Shown one piece after another: positions 24,902 to 33,211 of a DNA stretch of 64,000 bases. The translations under genes were made by a program, and so were the position numbers. The notes beneath the pieces are model-generated. The model did not search any database and had not been told where the DNA came from. It saw only the letters and a list, made by a program, of their open reading frames with translations. Numbering within the stretch: position 1 is the stretch's first letter; every line of letters starts with the position of its first letter. Source of the DNA: JAKOWB01 sp038363005 (GTDB lineage: Bacteria > Pseudomonadota > Alphaproteobacteria > Kiloniellales > JACOMY01); NCBI GenBank assembly GCA_038363005.1, contig JBBQBI010000007.1:156744-220743 (forward strand). Reading direction: 5' to 3'.

Positions 24902-25696
24902 TCAGGAGCTGCGCGCCGGCACCACGAAGCCGTAATGCTGCAGGATGCGGGCGCCCTCGCCGCTGAGCAGGAAGTCGAGGAAGGCGCGTACCGCCGGCCG
25001 GTCGTGCTCGGCCACCACGGCGATGGGATAGACGATGGGCTCGTGGCTCGCGGTGGGGAAGCTGCCGACCACCGCGACCCTGGCGCTGATCGCTGCGTCT
25101 GTGGCGTAGACGATGCCGGCCACCGCCTCGTCGGTCTCGACGAAAGTCAGGGCGGCGCGCACGTCGCCGGCGAAGACCGCGTGGCTTTCCACGAGTTGCC
25201 AGACGCCGAGGAAGTCGAGCGCCGCCTTGGCGTAGCGGCCGGCCGGGACATGCGCCGGATCGCCGATCGCCAGCTTGCCGTCGGCGCCCAGCAGCGCTGC
25301 CCAGTCGAGCGTCGCCGGATCGGCGGCGGCCGCCTGCGCGCTGCCCAGCGGCGCGATCAGCACCAGGGCATTGCCGGCCAGGTTGCTGCGCGTTTCCGCG
25401 ACGATCAGCTGCCGTTCCGCCAGGTAGTCCATCCACTTGAGGTCGGCGGAAATGTAGAGGTCGGCTGGCGCCCCGTTCTCGATCTGCTTGGCGAGGGTGG
25501 AGGAGGAGGCGAAGGCCAGCTTCACCGACGGGTGTCCGGCGGCGCTGTAGGCGGCCGCCAGATCGGTCATGGCATCGGTCATGGACGCGGCGGCGAAGAG
25601 GGTGATTTCGTCCTCGGCGCGGGCCGGCGCGCTGGTAAGCAACGCCGCCGTGACCAGCGCGAGCAGGGTCTGCGGCAGACAGGAAACGAGGCGCAT
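24902..25696 (-). CDS. modA: molybdate ABC transporter substrate-binding protein ModA
   Basis: 264 aa with a Sec signal peptide (MRLVSCLPQTLLALVTAALLTSAPARA). The mature start EDEITLFAAASMTDAMTDLAAAY and then VKLAFASSSTLAKQIENGAPADLYISAD are classic ModA sequences that bind the oxyanion through Ser and backbone amides. It works in the periplasm. GGAGAG precedes the ATG. A ModE box begins 21 bases upstream. Confidence 0.96.
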   Translation of the reverse strand: MRLVSCLPQTLLALVTAALLTSAPARAEDEITLFAAASMTDAMTDLAAAYSAAGHPSVKLAFASSSTLAKQIENGAPADLYISADLKWMDYLAERQLIVAETRSNLAGNALVLIAPLGSAQAAAADPATLDWAALLGADGKLAIGDPAHVPAGRYAKAALDFLGVWQLVESHAVFAGDVRAALTFVETDEAVAGIVYATDAAISARVAVVGSFPTASHEPIVYPIAVVAEHDRPAVRAFLDFLLSGEGARILQHYGFVVPARSS

Positions 25697-25716
25697 CGTG
25701 GCTCTCCGAAGTCCAG

Positions 25717-25740
25717 CGTTATATCTCACGATATATAACG
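25717..25740 (-). promoter_or_regulatory. ModE-binding operator in front of modA
   Basis: CGTTATAT and ATATAACG half-sites separated by 8 bases, the arrangement known for the ModE operator of the E. coli modA promoter. It lies between modE and modA, so Mo-dependent repression of modABC is expected. The site is perfect in both half-sites. Confidence 0.88.
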
Positions 25741-25778
25741 ATGTGCTCGGCAAGGCAATCCGCCACGGCGGTTGCTGC

Positions 25779-26129
25779 CTATTTCAAAAGCTTGCCGAAA
25801 AATGCCAGCTCGTCTGCCAGCAGCGCGGTCGCCCGCGCTTCCATGGCGCGGTAGCGCTCGGTCGCTTCGCGCCCCAGTGCCGTCACCTGCGCGCCGCCGC
25901 CGCGCTCGCCGCCGCGCGCGGTTTCCACCAGTGGCTGGCGGAAATCGCGGTTCATCGCGTCGACCAGCAGCCAGGCGCGGCGATAGGACATGCCAAGCGC
26001 CTTGGCCGCCCGGGTGATCGAGCCGGTCTCGCCGATCAACTCAAGCAGCCGAGCCTTGCCGGGGCCCAGCGCCGTGGCCTCGCCCAGCAGGACGCGCAGG
26101 GTTGGGCCCTGGGACGTCCCGCGGGCCAT
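25779..26129 (-). CDS. modE: ModE-type winged HTH regulator without a molybdate-binding domain
   Basis: 116 aa. The N-terminal HTH of the ModE/LysR-like family is clear: GPGKARLLELIGETGSITRAAKALGMSYRRAWLLVDAMNRDF, followed by the wing GGERGGGAQVTALG. Full-length ModE has a C-terminal pair of MOP domains that sense molybdate; these are absent here, so sensing must be indirect or done elsewhere (for example by ModC's MOP domain). It overlaps metC by one base (TGATG) and lies upstream of modABC. Confidence 0.88.
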   Translation of the reverse strand: MARGTSQGPTLRVLLGEATALGPGKARLLELIGETGSITRAAKALGMSYRRAWLLVDAMNRDFRQPLVETARGGERGGGAQVTALGREATERYRAMEARATALLADELAFFGKLLK

Positions 26130-27325
26130 CAGGCGGCAGCGGCGAGACGGTCGAAGCCCGCCGCCAGATCGGCGATCAGGTCGGCAGGATCCTCCAGGCC
26201 GATGTTGTAGCGCAGGGTCGGGCCGGGTGCGGTCCAGGGCACCGCGCTGCGCAGGCGTTCGGGGAAGGTCGGGATCACCAGGCTTTCGAAGCCGCCCCAC
26301 GAGGCGCCGATGCCGAAGTAGTCATAGTCGTTCAGCATCGCGCCAATCGCCGCCGTGCCATGGGGCTTGGCCAGCACCACGCCGAACAGGCCGCAGGCAC
26401 CGGTGAAGTCGCGCTGCCACAGCGCGTGACCGGGATCCTGTGGTAGCGGCGGATAGAGCACGCGCGCCACCTCCGGCCGGCCAATCAGCCAGCGCGTCAC
26501 CTCCATCGCCGCCGCGGTGGCCTGCTTGAGACGCAGTTCCATGGTGCGCAGGCCACGCAGGCCGAGGAAGACTTCCTCGGTACCGGCGTTGTGACCCAGC
26601 GCCAGCACGCCGGCGCGGATCGCCTTTTCGGTGCGTTCGTTGCTGCAGACCAGGCCCAGCATGGCATCGCTGTGGCCCACCACGTGCTTGGTGCCGGCAT
26701 GAATCGAGACGTCGACGCCGAACTTCAGCGGCTGCAGTCCTAGCGGCGAGGCCCAGGTATTGTCGATGAAAGTATAGATGTCGCGGGCCTGGGCGACCGT
26801 GACGATGGCCGGCAGGTCCTGCACCTCGAAGGTCAGCGAGCCCGGACTCTCCATGAAGATGCCGCGCGTGTTGGGCCGACAGAGCGCGGCGATGCCGGCG
26901 CCGATCAACGGATCGTAGAACTCCGCCTCGATGCCCAGGCGCTTGGCATGGACGGTGCAGAAGTTGCGGGTCGGCTCGTAGACTGTGTCGGCCACCAGCA
27001 GGTGGTCGCCGCTGCCCAGCAGCGCCAGGATCGGTGCCACCACCGCGGCGGCGCCGGATTCCACAGAAATGCAGTCGGCGGCGCCTTCCAACTCGGCCAT
27101 CAGGCCTTCCAACGCGACCGACCCCGGTAGTCCGGATCGGCCGTACATGTACTCGCCCTTGCGGCGGTCGCGGGTCTTGCGGTTGACGAAGGCATCGTAG
27201 CTGTCGAACAGGATCGTGGAGGCGCGCACCACTGGCGGGTTTACCGCGCCGAACTGCGCGGTCTTGCTGCGTCCGCCATGCGCCAGGCGAGTACCGATAC
27301 CGGCTGACTTCGTCTTGTTGCTCAT
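26129..27325 (-). CDS. metC: cystathionine beta-lyase (trans-sulfuration PLP enzyme)
   Basis: 398 aa from ATG 27325. PLP family landmarks: YGRSGLPGSVALEGLMAELEGA, ADTVYEPTRNF, FIDNTWASPLGLQPLKFG and the PLP lysine in HAGTKHVVGHSD (K213). The alphaproteobacterial MetC subgroup is indicated by the overall pattern. It cleaves cystathionine to homocysteine, pyruvate and ammonia in methionine synthesis. It is the first gene of a leftward unit metC-modE-modABC. Confidence 0.92.
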   Translation of the reverse strand: MSNKTKSAGIGTRLAHGGRSKTAQFGAVNPPVVRASTILFDSYDAFVNRKTRDRRKGEYMYGRSGLPGSVALEGLMAELEGAADCISVESGAAAVVAPILALLGSGDHLLVADTVYEPTRNFCTVHAKRLGIEAEFYDPLIGAGIAALCRPNTRGIFMESPGSLTFEVQDLPAIVTVAQARDIYTFIDNTWASPLGLQPLKFGVDVSIHAGTKHVVGHSDAMLGLVCSNERTEKAIRAGVLALGHNAGTEEVFLGLRGLRTMELRLKQATAAAMEVTRWLIGRPEVARVLYPPLPQDPGHALWQRDFTGACGLFGVVLAKPHGTAAIGAMLNDYDYFGIGASWGGFESLVIPTFPERLRSAVPWTAPGPTLRYNIGLEDPADLIADLAAGFDRLAAAA

Positions 27326-27460
27326 GGTGCGACTGTGCCTCCCGCTTTCACAGACGACTTGAGCCATTTCATGCCGCGACTGTCCAGTCTCTCCATGATT
27401 TCGCAATCGGGGTTGCCTTCGCGGAGGTTCTGTTACACTCTCCCGCCATGCTCGCGAGAC

Positions 27461-27483
27461 AAGGCCGCCATGCGCGGCCTTTA
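27461..27483 (+). terminator. leader hairpin upstream of aapJ
   Basis: The 8-bp stem AAGGCCGC / GCGGCCTT with a 5-base loop, followed by TTAGACC, lies about 100 bases before the aapJ start and 130 bases after the metC start. A weak promoter-like TTGCCT ... TACACT pair (27413-27439, 15-base spacing) precedes it. It could be an attenuator or a structural leader element. Confidence 0.4.
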
Positions 27484-27586
27484 GACCTTGCGGGCAGGGA
27501 CCACGGCAGATTCGCCAACAAAGGCGGACAGGGCCGTGGATGGGCTTTAAGCTTCAACTTCGAAGAAGCAGGGAAGGACTCAACAT

Positions 27587-28606
27587 ATGACTCTTAGGCA
27601 GGTAATGCTGACTGCCGCGGCGGTGACGGTTCTTGGTGTCTCGGCGGCTTCCGCCGGTACGCTCGAGGACGTCAAGGCCCGCGGGACCTTGAATTGCATC
27701 GTGAACACGGGTCTCGCCGGCTTCGGCGGTCCGAACGACAAGGGCGAGTGGGCTGGCCTTGACGTCGACATGTGCCGGGCGGTTGCCGCCGCGGTGCTGG
27801 GCGACGCCACCAAGGTGAACTTCATTCCCTCGACCGCCAAGGAACGCTTCACCAAGCTGCAGGCCGGCGAAGGCGACATGCTGGCGCGCAACTCGACCTG
27901 GACGCTGTCGCGCGATAGCGAGCTGGCGCTCGATTTCGTCGCGGTCAACTACTACGACGGCCAGGGCTTCATGGTCCGCAAGGACTCCGGTGTCACCAGC
28001 GCCAAGCAGCTGAGCGGCGCCACCATCTGCGTGCAGACCGGCACCACGACCGAGCTCAACCTCGCCGACTACTTCCGCTCCAACGGTATGGAGCTGAAGA
28101 CGGTGGTGTTCGAGAAGTCGGACGAGGGCCGTGGCATGTACGACCAGGGTCAGTGCGATGCCTACACCACCGACGCTTCCGGCCTCGCGGCCGAGCGTAC
28201 GGCGATGGGCGACCCGGCCGCGCATATCATCCTGCCGGAGATCATCTCCAAGGAGCCCCTGGGGCCCGCCGTCCGCCATGGCGACAGCGCCTGGGGTGAC
28301 GTCGTGCGCTGGTCCTTCAACGCCATGCTGGTGGCCGAAGAGCTCGGTATCACCCAGGCGAACGCGAAGGACATGATGGCCAAGTCCGAGAACCCCGAGA
28401 TCCGCCGTCTGCTCGGCGCCGAGGGCGACATGGGCAAGAAGCTCGGCCTGAGCAACGAGTGGGCTGTCAACATCATCACGCAGGTTGGCAACTACTCGGA
28501 GTCCTTCGAGCGTAACGTCGGCGTCAACACGCCGCTGGGCCTGGAGCGTGGCTTGAACGCGCTCTGGACCAACGGTGGCCTGATGTACTCGCCGCCGGTC
28601 CGCTGA
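27587..28606 (+). CDS. aapJ: general L-amino acid ABC transporter substrate-binding protein
   Basis: 339 aa with a Sec signal peptide (MTLRQVMLTAAAVTVLGVSAASA). The mature start TLEDVKARGTLNCIVNTGLAGF and the motifs GLDVDMCRAVAAAVLG, TWTLSRDSELALDFVAVNYYDGQGFMV and ICVQTGTTTELNLADYFR match the AapJ/BztA group, which bind acidic and other L-amino acids in the periplasm. It is followed by a strong hairpin and then by aapQMP, as expected for a highly expressed binding protein. Confidence 0.95.
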   Translation: MTLRQVMLTAAAVTVLGVSAASAGTLEDVKARGTLNCIVNTGLAGFGGPNDKGEWAGLDVDMCRAVAAAVLGDATKVNFIPSTAKERFTKLQAGEGDMLARNSTWTLSRDSELALDFVAVNYYDGQGFMVRKDSGVTSAKQLSGATICVQTGTTTELNLADYFRSNGMELKTVVFEKSDEGRGMYDQGQCDAYTTDASGLAAERTAMGDPAAHIILPEIISKEPLGPAVRHGDSAWGDVVRWSFNAMLVAEELGITQANAKDMMAKSENPEIRRLLGAEGDMGKKLGLSNEWAVNIITQVGNYSESFERNVGVNTPLGLERGLNALWTNGGLMYSPPVR

Positions 28607-28630
28607 GCGGAACGCCTAACGTGTGAAGAA

Positions 28631-28667
28631 AACCGCCGGGCTCGTCCGTCTTACGGGCCCGGCGGTT
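28631..28667 (+). terminator. intercistronic hairpin between aapJ and aapQ
   Basis: The perfect 11-bp stem AACCGCCGGGC / GCCCGGCGGTT with a loop of about 15 bases, followed by GCGTTTCC. It can act as a partial terminator or as a 3' stabiliser that keeps aapJ mRNA in excess over the permease genes. Confidence 0.7.
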
Positions 28668-28742
28668 GCGTTTCCGGCCAGCGGCGCCGCCTGTTGCCAG
28701 GCTAGGTGATCCGCGGGGCCGCCCGTCCAGGGGTGGGGGGAC

Positions 28743-29930
28743 ATGGCTACAGTTGAAGCGACCGAAGGCAGCCGCGCATCGTCTTGGTTCCAGGATGAAC
28801 GCTATCGCGCGATCTTCTATCAGATCCTCACAGTCGTCGGCGTTGTCGGCCTGGGCTGGTTCGTCATTCACAACACGCTCGCCAACATGGCGGCGAAGAA
28901 CTTGGCCTTCGGCTTCGATTTCCTGAACAGCCAGGCCGGCTTCGATATCTCCTTCAAGTTGGCCGAATACAACGTCCACGCCTCGACCTACTGGGACACC
29001 TTCTGGATCGGCCTCTACAACACGCTGCTGGTCTCGGCGATGGGTATCGTCACCGCGACCATCCTGGGCTTCATCGTTGGCGTGCTGCGCCTGTCCAATA
29101 ACTGGATCGTCAATCGCCTGGCCTATTGCTACATCGAGGCAGTGCGCAACGTGCCGTTGCTGCTGCAGATCTTGATCTGGGCCTCGGTGTTCCTCTACCT
29201 GCCGGGCATCAAGGACTCCTACTCGATCGGCGGCGCCTTCTTCCTCAACCAGCGTGGCATCGAGCTGCCGACGCCGGTGCCGGGGGGCAGCTTCTGGCTG
29301 ACCTGGACGTCGCTACTGATCGGCATCGTTGTCTCGCTGGTGATCAAGTCCTGGTCGCGCAAGCGGCAGGAGAAGACCGGCCAGACCTTCCCCGTCGGCC
29401 TGACCGACCTGGGCCTCATCGTCGGGCTACCGGTCGTGGTCTTCCTGGTCACCGGGATGCCGCTCGACTTCGTCCTGCCGGAGATCTCCGGCTTCAACTT
29501 CCAGGGCGGCATCAACATCCCGCCCTCGCTGTTGGCGCTGTGGTTCGCGCTGACCATCTACACTGGTGCCTTCATTGCCGAGAACGTGCGCTCGGGCATC
29601 GAGGCGGTCAGCCATGGCCAGACCGAGGCGGCCTATTCGCTGGGCCTGCGCCCGGGCAAGACGCTGCGCCTGGTGGTCATCCCCCAGGCCATGCGGGTGA
29701 TCATCCCGCCGCTGACCAGCCAGTACCTGAACCTGACCAAAAATTCGTCACTCGGCGTGGCCATCGCCTATCCCGAGCTGGTCAGCGTGTTCGCCGGAAC
29801 GACGCTGAACCAGACCGGCCACGCGGTCGAGGTGCTGGGCATCACCATGCTGATCTATCTCTTCATCAGCCTGAGCATCTCCGCCTTCATGAACTGGTAC
29901 AACAAGCGCATCGCGCTGGTGGAGCGGTAG
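28743..29930 (+). CDS. aapQ: general L-amino acid ABC transporter permease AapQ
   Basis: 395 aa. It has the long N-terminal region typical of AapQ/BztB (FLNSQAGFDISFKLAEYNVHASTYWDTFWIGLYNTLLVS), several membrane helices, and the EAA loop EAAYSLGLRPGKTLRLVVIPQAMRVIIPPLTSQYLNLTKNSSL. It forms half of the channel with AapM. It starts 137 bases after aapJ and ends four bases before aapM. Confidence 0.94.
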   Translation: MATVEATEGSRASSWFQDERYRAIFYQILTVVGVVGLGWFVIHNTLANMAAKNLAFGFDFLNSQAGFDISFKLAEYNVHASTYWDTFWIGLYNTLLVSAMGIVTATILGFIVGVLRLSNNWIVNRLAYCYIEAVRNVPLLLQILIWASVFLYLPGIKDSYSIGGAFFLNQRGIELPTPVPGGSFWLTWTSLLIGIVVSLVIKSWSRKRQEKTGQTFPVGLTDLGLIVGLPVVVFLVTGMPLDFVLPEISGFNFQGGINIPPSLLALWFALTIYTGAFIAENVRSGIEAVSHGQTEAAYSLGLRPGKTLRLVVIPQAMRVIIPPLTSQYLNLTKNSSLGVAIAYPELVSVFAGTTLNQTGHAVEVLGITMLIYLFISLSISAFMNWYNKRIALVER

Positions 29931-29933
29931 ACC

Positions 29934-31415
29934 ATGACCGCCGAACACACCGACGAAATGGATGCCCGCTCCTATCCGCCGGGCGAGCATCCCAGCCTGC
30001 CGGCACCGCCGGGCACCACCGGCACCATCGGCTGGATCCGCACCAATCTGGTCTCCACGCCGCTCAACGCGGTGCTGAGCCTGGGCGCTCTGTATCTCGC
30101 CTATTTGCTGATCTCCTGGGCGGTCAACTGGATGGTGCTCGACTCCGTGGTGACGGGCGACGACCAGACCATCTGCCGTCTGGCCGGATCGCTGACCGAG
30201 TTCGACAGCAACGCCCAACGCGCCGACTGGGATGCGCTGAAGGCCTCCGGTCCGGCGGCGGGCGCGAGCGAGGCCGAGGTGGCCGAGTTCACCAGGACGC
30301 GCGATCAGAGCGCGCTGTACATGGGCCGCGCCGAGTCTTCCCTCGGCACCTTCAACGGCCGCCTGAAGGCGGCCGGCGACCTTACCCCGGCGGAGCTGAG
30401 CGCCATTGCCACCAAGCTGGACAGCAACGGCCTGCATGCCAGCCTGAAGGGCGCCATCGAGGCCGGCGACTGGCCAACCGCCGAGACGTTGGTCAGCGAG
30501 ACACAGCCACTGGTCGAATGGGGCGACAGCCACGGCGGCGCCTGCTGGACGGTGGTCAAGGCGCGCATCAACTTCTTCCTCTTCGCCTTCTATCCGGACG
30601 ACCAGCAGTGGCGGCCAATTCTGGCCGGCGCCCTGCTGCTGCTAGCCCTGGCGCCGATGCTCTACAAAGTGCGCGGGCGGCGCTATTGGCTCTGGTTCAC
30701 CTACCTCTACCCGATCATCGCCTTCTTCCTGCTGACCGGCTTCGACCCGCTGCTGGATATCGTGCCGACCGGTCTCTGGGGCGGTCTGATGGTGACCATC
30801 GTCACCGGTGTCACCGGCATCGTCGTCTCCTTGCCCATCGGCATCCTGCTGGCACTGGGGCGACGATCGCGCATGCCGATCCTGCGGGTGCTCTGCGTCA
30901 TCTTCATCGAGTGCATCCGCGGCGTCCCGCTGATCACGCTGCTGTTCATGGCGTCGAACATGCTGCAGCTGTTCCTGCCCAAGGGCATGAACTTCGATAA
31001 CCTGTTGCGGGCGCTGATCGTGGTCTGCCTCTTCGCCTCGGCCTATATGGCCGAAGTGATCCGCGGCGGTCTGCAGGCGATTCCCAAGGGGCAGTACGAG
31101 GCCGCCAAGGCACTGGGCCTCAGCTACTGGAAGATGATGCGGCTGATCGTGCTGCCGCAGGCCTTGAAGATCACCTTGCCAAGCATCGTGAACACCTTCA
31201 TCGGCCTGTTCAAGGACACCACGCTGCTGCTCACCATCGGCATCTTCGACTTCCTGGGCGCCGCCCAGGCCTCGGTCACCGATGCCAAGTGGAAGGGCCT
31301 GGCGCACGAGGTCTACGTGTTCTGCGCCCTGATCTACTTCATCTGCTGCTTCTCCATGGCGCGTTACTCGATCTACCTGGAGAAGAAGCTGCACACCGGT
31401 CACAAGCGACGCTAG
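29934..31415 (+). CDS. aapM: general L-amino acid ABC transporter permease AapM with enlarged periplasmic loop
   Basis: 493 aa, about 60-110 longer than AapM/BztC known to me. After the first membrane helix (VLSLGALYLAYLLISWAVNWM, residues 47-67) comes the usual DDQTICR. A segment of about 118 residues (83-200) then separates it from the conserved GGACWTVVKARINFF; the usual separation is a few tens of residues. The inserted part is acidic and helical-looking (QSALYMGRAESSLGTFNGRLKAAGDLTPAEL). The C-terminal channel half is normal, with EAAKALGLSYWKMMRLIVLPQALK as the EAA loop. Confidence 0.92.
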   Translation: MTAEHTDEMDARSYPPGEHPSLPAPPGTTGTIGWIRTNLVSTPLNAVLSLGALYLAYLLISWAVNWMVLDSVVTGDDQTICRLAGSLTEFDSNAQRADWDALKASGPAAGASEAEVAEFTRTRDQSALYMGRAESSLGTFNGRLKAAGDLTPAELSAIATKLDSNGLHASLKGAIEAGDWPTAETLVSETQPLVEWGDSHGGACWTVVKARINFFLFAFYPDDQQWRPILAGALLLLALAPMLYKVRGRRYWLWFTYLYPIIAFFLLTGFDPLLDIVPTGLWGGLMVTIVTGVTGIVVSLPIGILLALGRRSRMPILRVLCVIFIECIRGVPLITLLFMASNMLQLFLPKGMNFDNLLRALIVVCLFASAYMAEVIRGGLQAIPKGQYEAAKALGLSYWKMMRLIVLPQALKITLPSIVNTFIGLFKDTTLLLTIGIFDFLGAAQASVTDAKWKGLAHEVYVFCALIYFICCFSMARYSIYLEKKLHTGHKRR

Positions 31416-31426
31416 GGAGCCCGAAC

Positions 31427-32206
31427 ATGGCCGCCGTCGAAAATTCCGCTCCGAAGCTGCAGATCAGCGACGAGATCGCCATCCAGATCAGCCACATGCA
31501 CAAGTGGTATGGCGAGTTCCACGTCCTGAAGGACATCAACCTCACGGTCTATCGTGGCGAGCGCATTGTCGTCTGCGGGCCCTCGGGTTCCGGCAAGTCG
31601 ACCATGATCCGCTGCATCAACCGGCTGGAGGAGCATCAACGCGGCTCGATCCAGGTGGAGGGCATCGAGCTCTCCAACGACCTGAAGAAGATCGACGAGA
31701 TCCGCCGCGAAGTCGGCATGGTGTTCCAGCACTTCAACCTTTTCCCGCATCTGACGGTGCTGCAGAACTGCACGCTGGCGCCGATCTGGGTGCGCAAGAT
31801 GCCGAAGGACGAGGCCGAGGCCGCGGCCATGGAGTACCTGGAGAAGGTGAAGATCCCGGAGCAGGCACTGAAGTTCCCGGGCCAGCTCTCCGGCGGCCAG
31901 CAGCAGCGCGTCGCCATCGCCCGCTCGCTCTGCATGAACCCCAAGATCATGCTGTTCGACGAGCCGACCTCGGCGCTCGACCCGGAGATGATCTCCGAAG
32001 TGCTCGACGTCATGGTCAGCCTGGCCGAGAGCGGCATGACGATGATCTGTGTGACCCACGAGATGGGCTTTGCCCGCAAGGTGGCTAACCGCGTCATCTT
32101 CATGGACAAGGGCGAGATCATCGAAGAGAACGAGCCGGAAGAGTTCTTCAACAACCCGCAGTCCGACCGCACCAAGCTCTTCCTGAGCCAGATCCTGCAC
32201 AACTAG
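31427..32206 (+). CDS. aapP: general L-amino acid ABC transporter ATP-binding protein AapP
   Basis: 259 aa. Walker A GPSGSGKST, Q-loop VFQHFNLFPHLTVLQN, signature LSGGQQQRVAIARSL, Walker B IMLFDEPTSALDPEM, switch His in ICVTHEMGFA, all intact. It is a typical polar amino-acid uptake ATPase and ends SDRTKLFLSQILHN, as AapP does. It starts 11 bases after aapM and closes the aapJQMP operon. Confidence 0.96.
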   Translation: MAAVENSAPKLQISDEIAIQISHMHKWYGEFHVLKDINLTVYRGERIVVCGPSGSGKSTMIRCINRLEEHQRGSIQVEGIELSNDLKKIDEIRREVGMVFQHFNLFPHLTVLQNCTLAPIWVRKMPKDEAEAAAMEYLEKVKIPEQALKFPGQLSGGQQQRVAIARSLCMNPKIMLFDEPTSALDPEMISEVLDVMVSLAESGMTMICVTHEMGFARKVANRVIFMDKGEIIEENEPEEFFNNPQSDRTKLFLSQILHN

Positions 32207-32559
32207 CCAGCGGCCGCCCACGACCGGTCGGCGCACTGACCTGTCCGCATCACTCTCGAGCCTGCCCACTGGCATGAGGTTGGGGAGAGGGCGAGCGTCG
32301 CTAGCTATTCTTCTCACTGTCACCCCGGCCGAAGAGCCGGGGCCCATTCGGCGGCCTTCACCGTCGGCGGTACTTCCAGCGTCCGCCCGGTCGAGACCAT
32401 GGATCCCGGCTCGCGCTTTGCTTGGCCGGGATAACAATCAGCGACTACCCGGTCACCCTCGGGACAAGCCCGAGAGTGACGCGGTGAAAGTCGGACAGGG
32501 AGTCTGGTAGCCAGCGCTCTATGGCATTGTTGCGATAGCGTTTGGCCAGATGCCGTCTG
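32207..32559. repeat. intergenic mosaic of short palindromic repeats
   Basis: The 350 bases between aapP and dps have no coding frame. They hold three palindromes: CCCCGGC / GCCGGGG (32323-32342), ATCCCGGC / GCCGGGAT (32403-32432) and a 12-bp stem with one mismatch, GTCACCCTCGGG / CCCGAGAGTGAC (32452-32480). A CC(A)TGGATCCCGGC core is also present. Such GC-rich mosaics are dispersed between genes in many alphaproteobacteria; part could also serve as the terminator for aapP. Confidence 0.6.
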
Positions 32560-33093
32560 CTAGTGCCCCGACGAACCGCCCTTGCGGCTGGTTTCGAACA
32601 GGAACCAGGTGCGGCGCTCGGTCTCGTCGATCCAGACTTCGATCAGGCTGGCGGTGGCGATGTCGTGGTGTTCGTCGCACACCTCGTGCGCCTGGCGCAG
32701 GCGGGCGGCGAACTGCTGGTTGTCGCCGGCCAACTCCGCCAGCATGTCCAGCGGTTCGACATAGTCGGCGTCGTTGTCCAGCACGCGCTGCAGCCGGGCG
32801 ATGTGGCCGATCGAGCGCAAGGTGGTGGCGCCAATCTTGCGGATGCGCTCAGCGATCGGGTCGGTCATGGCGTAGATCTGGTCGGCCTGCTCGTCCAGCA
32901 TCAGGTGATAGTCGCGGAAATGCGGCCCGCTGACGTGCCAGTGGAAATTCTTGGTCTTCATGTAGAGCGCAAAGGTGTCGGCGAGGATCGCGTTCATCGC
33001 GCCGCCGATATCCTTGGTCGCCGCCGCCTTCAGATCGGTCGGGGTGGCCAGCGGCGCCTTGCGCCGGCTCTTGGCATCCTTGGCTTTCGCCAT
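32560..33093 (-). CDS. dps: DNA-binding ferritin-like protein Dps
   Basis: 177 aa. The basic N-terminal tail (MAKAKDAKSRRK) is suited to DNA contact. The ferroxidase region NFHWHVSGPHFRDYHLMLDEQAD places H51, H63 and D67 at the dimer interface as in Dps. The rest is a four-helix bundle of normal length. It oxidises Fe2+ with H2O2, stores iron and compacts DNA in starvation. GGGAG lies upstream of the ATG. Confidence 0.95.
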   Translation of the reverse strand: MAKAKDAKSRRKAPLATPTDLKAAATKDIGGAMNAILADTFALYMKTKNFHWHVSGPHFRDYHLMLDEQADQIYAMTDPIAERIRKIGATTLRSIGHIARLQRVLDNDADYVEPLDMLAELAGDNQQFAARLRQAHEVCDEHHDIATASLIEVWIDETERRTWFLFETSRKGGSSGH

Positions 33094-33211
33094 AGCAATT
33101 CTCCCTCTCAGGTGATGGCTGACTGTAGGCCGGGCTCGGCCGCTGCACCAGATGGCGGAGACAGCCTGTCGCACCTGGCCGGGCCGGCCGGCGGGGAGAA
33201 ATCCGGCAGGT

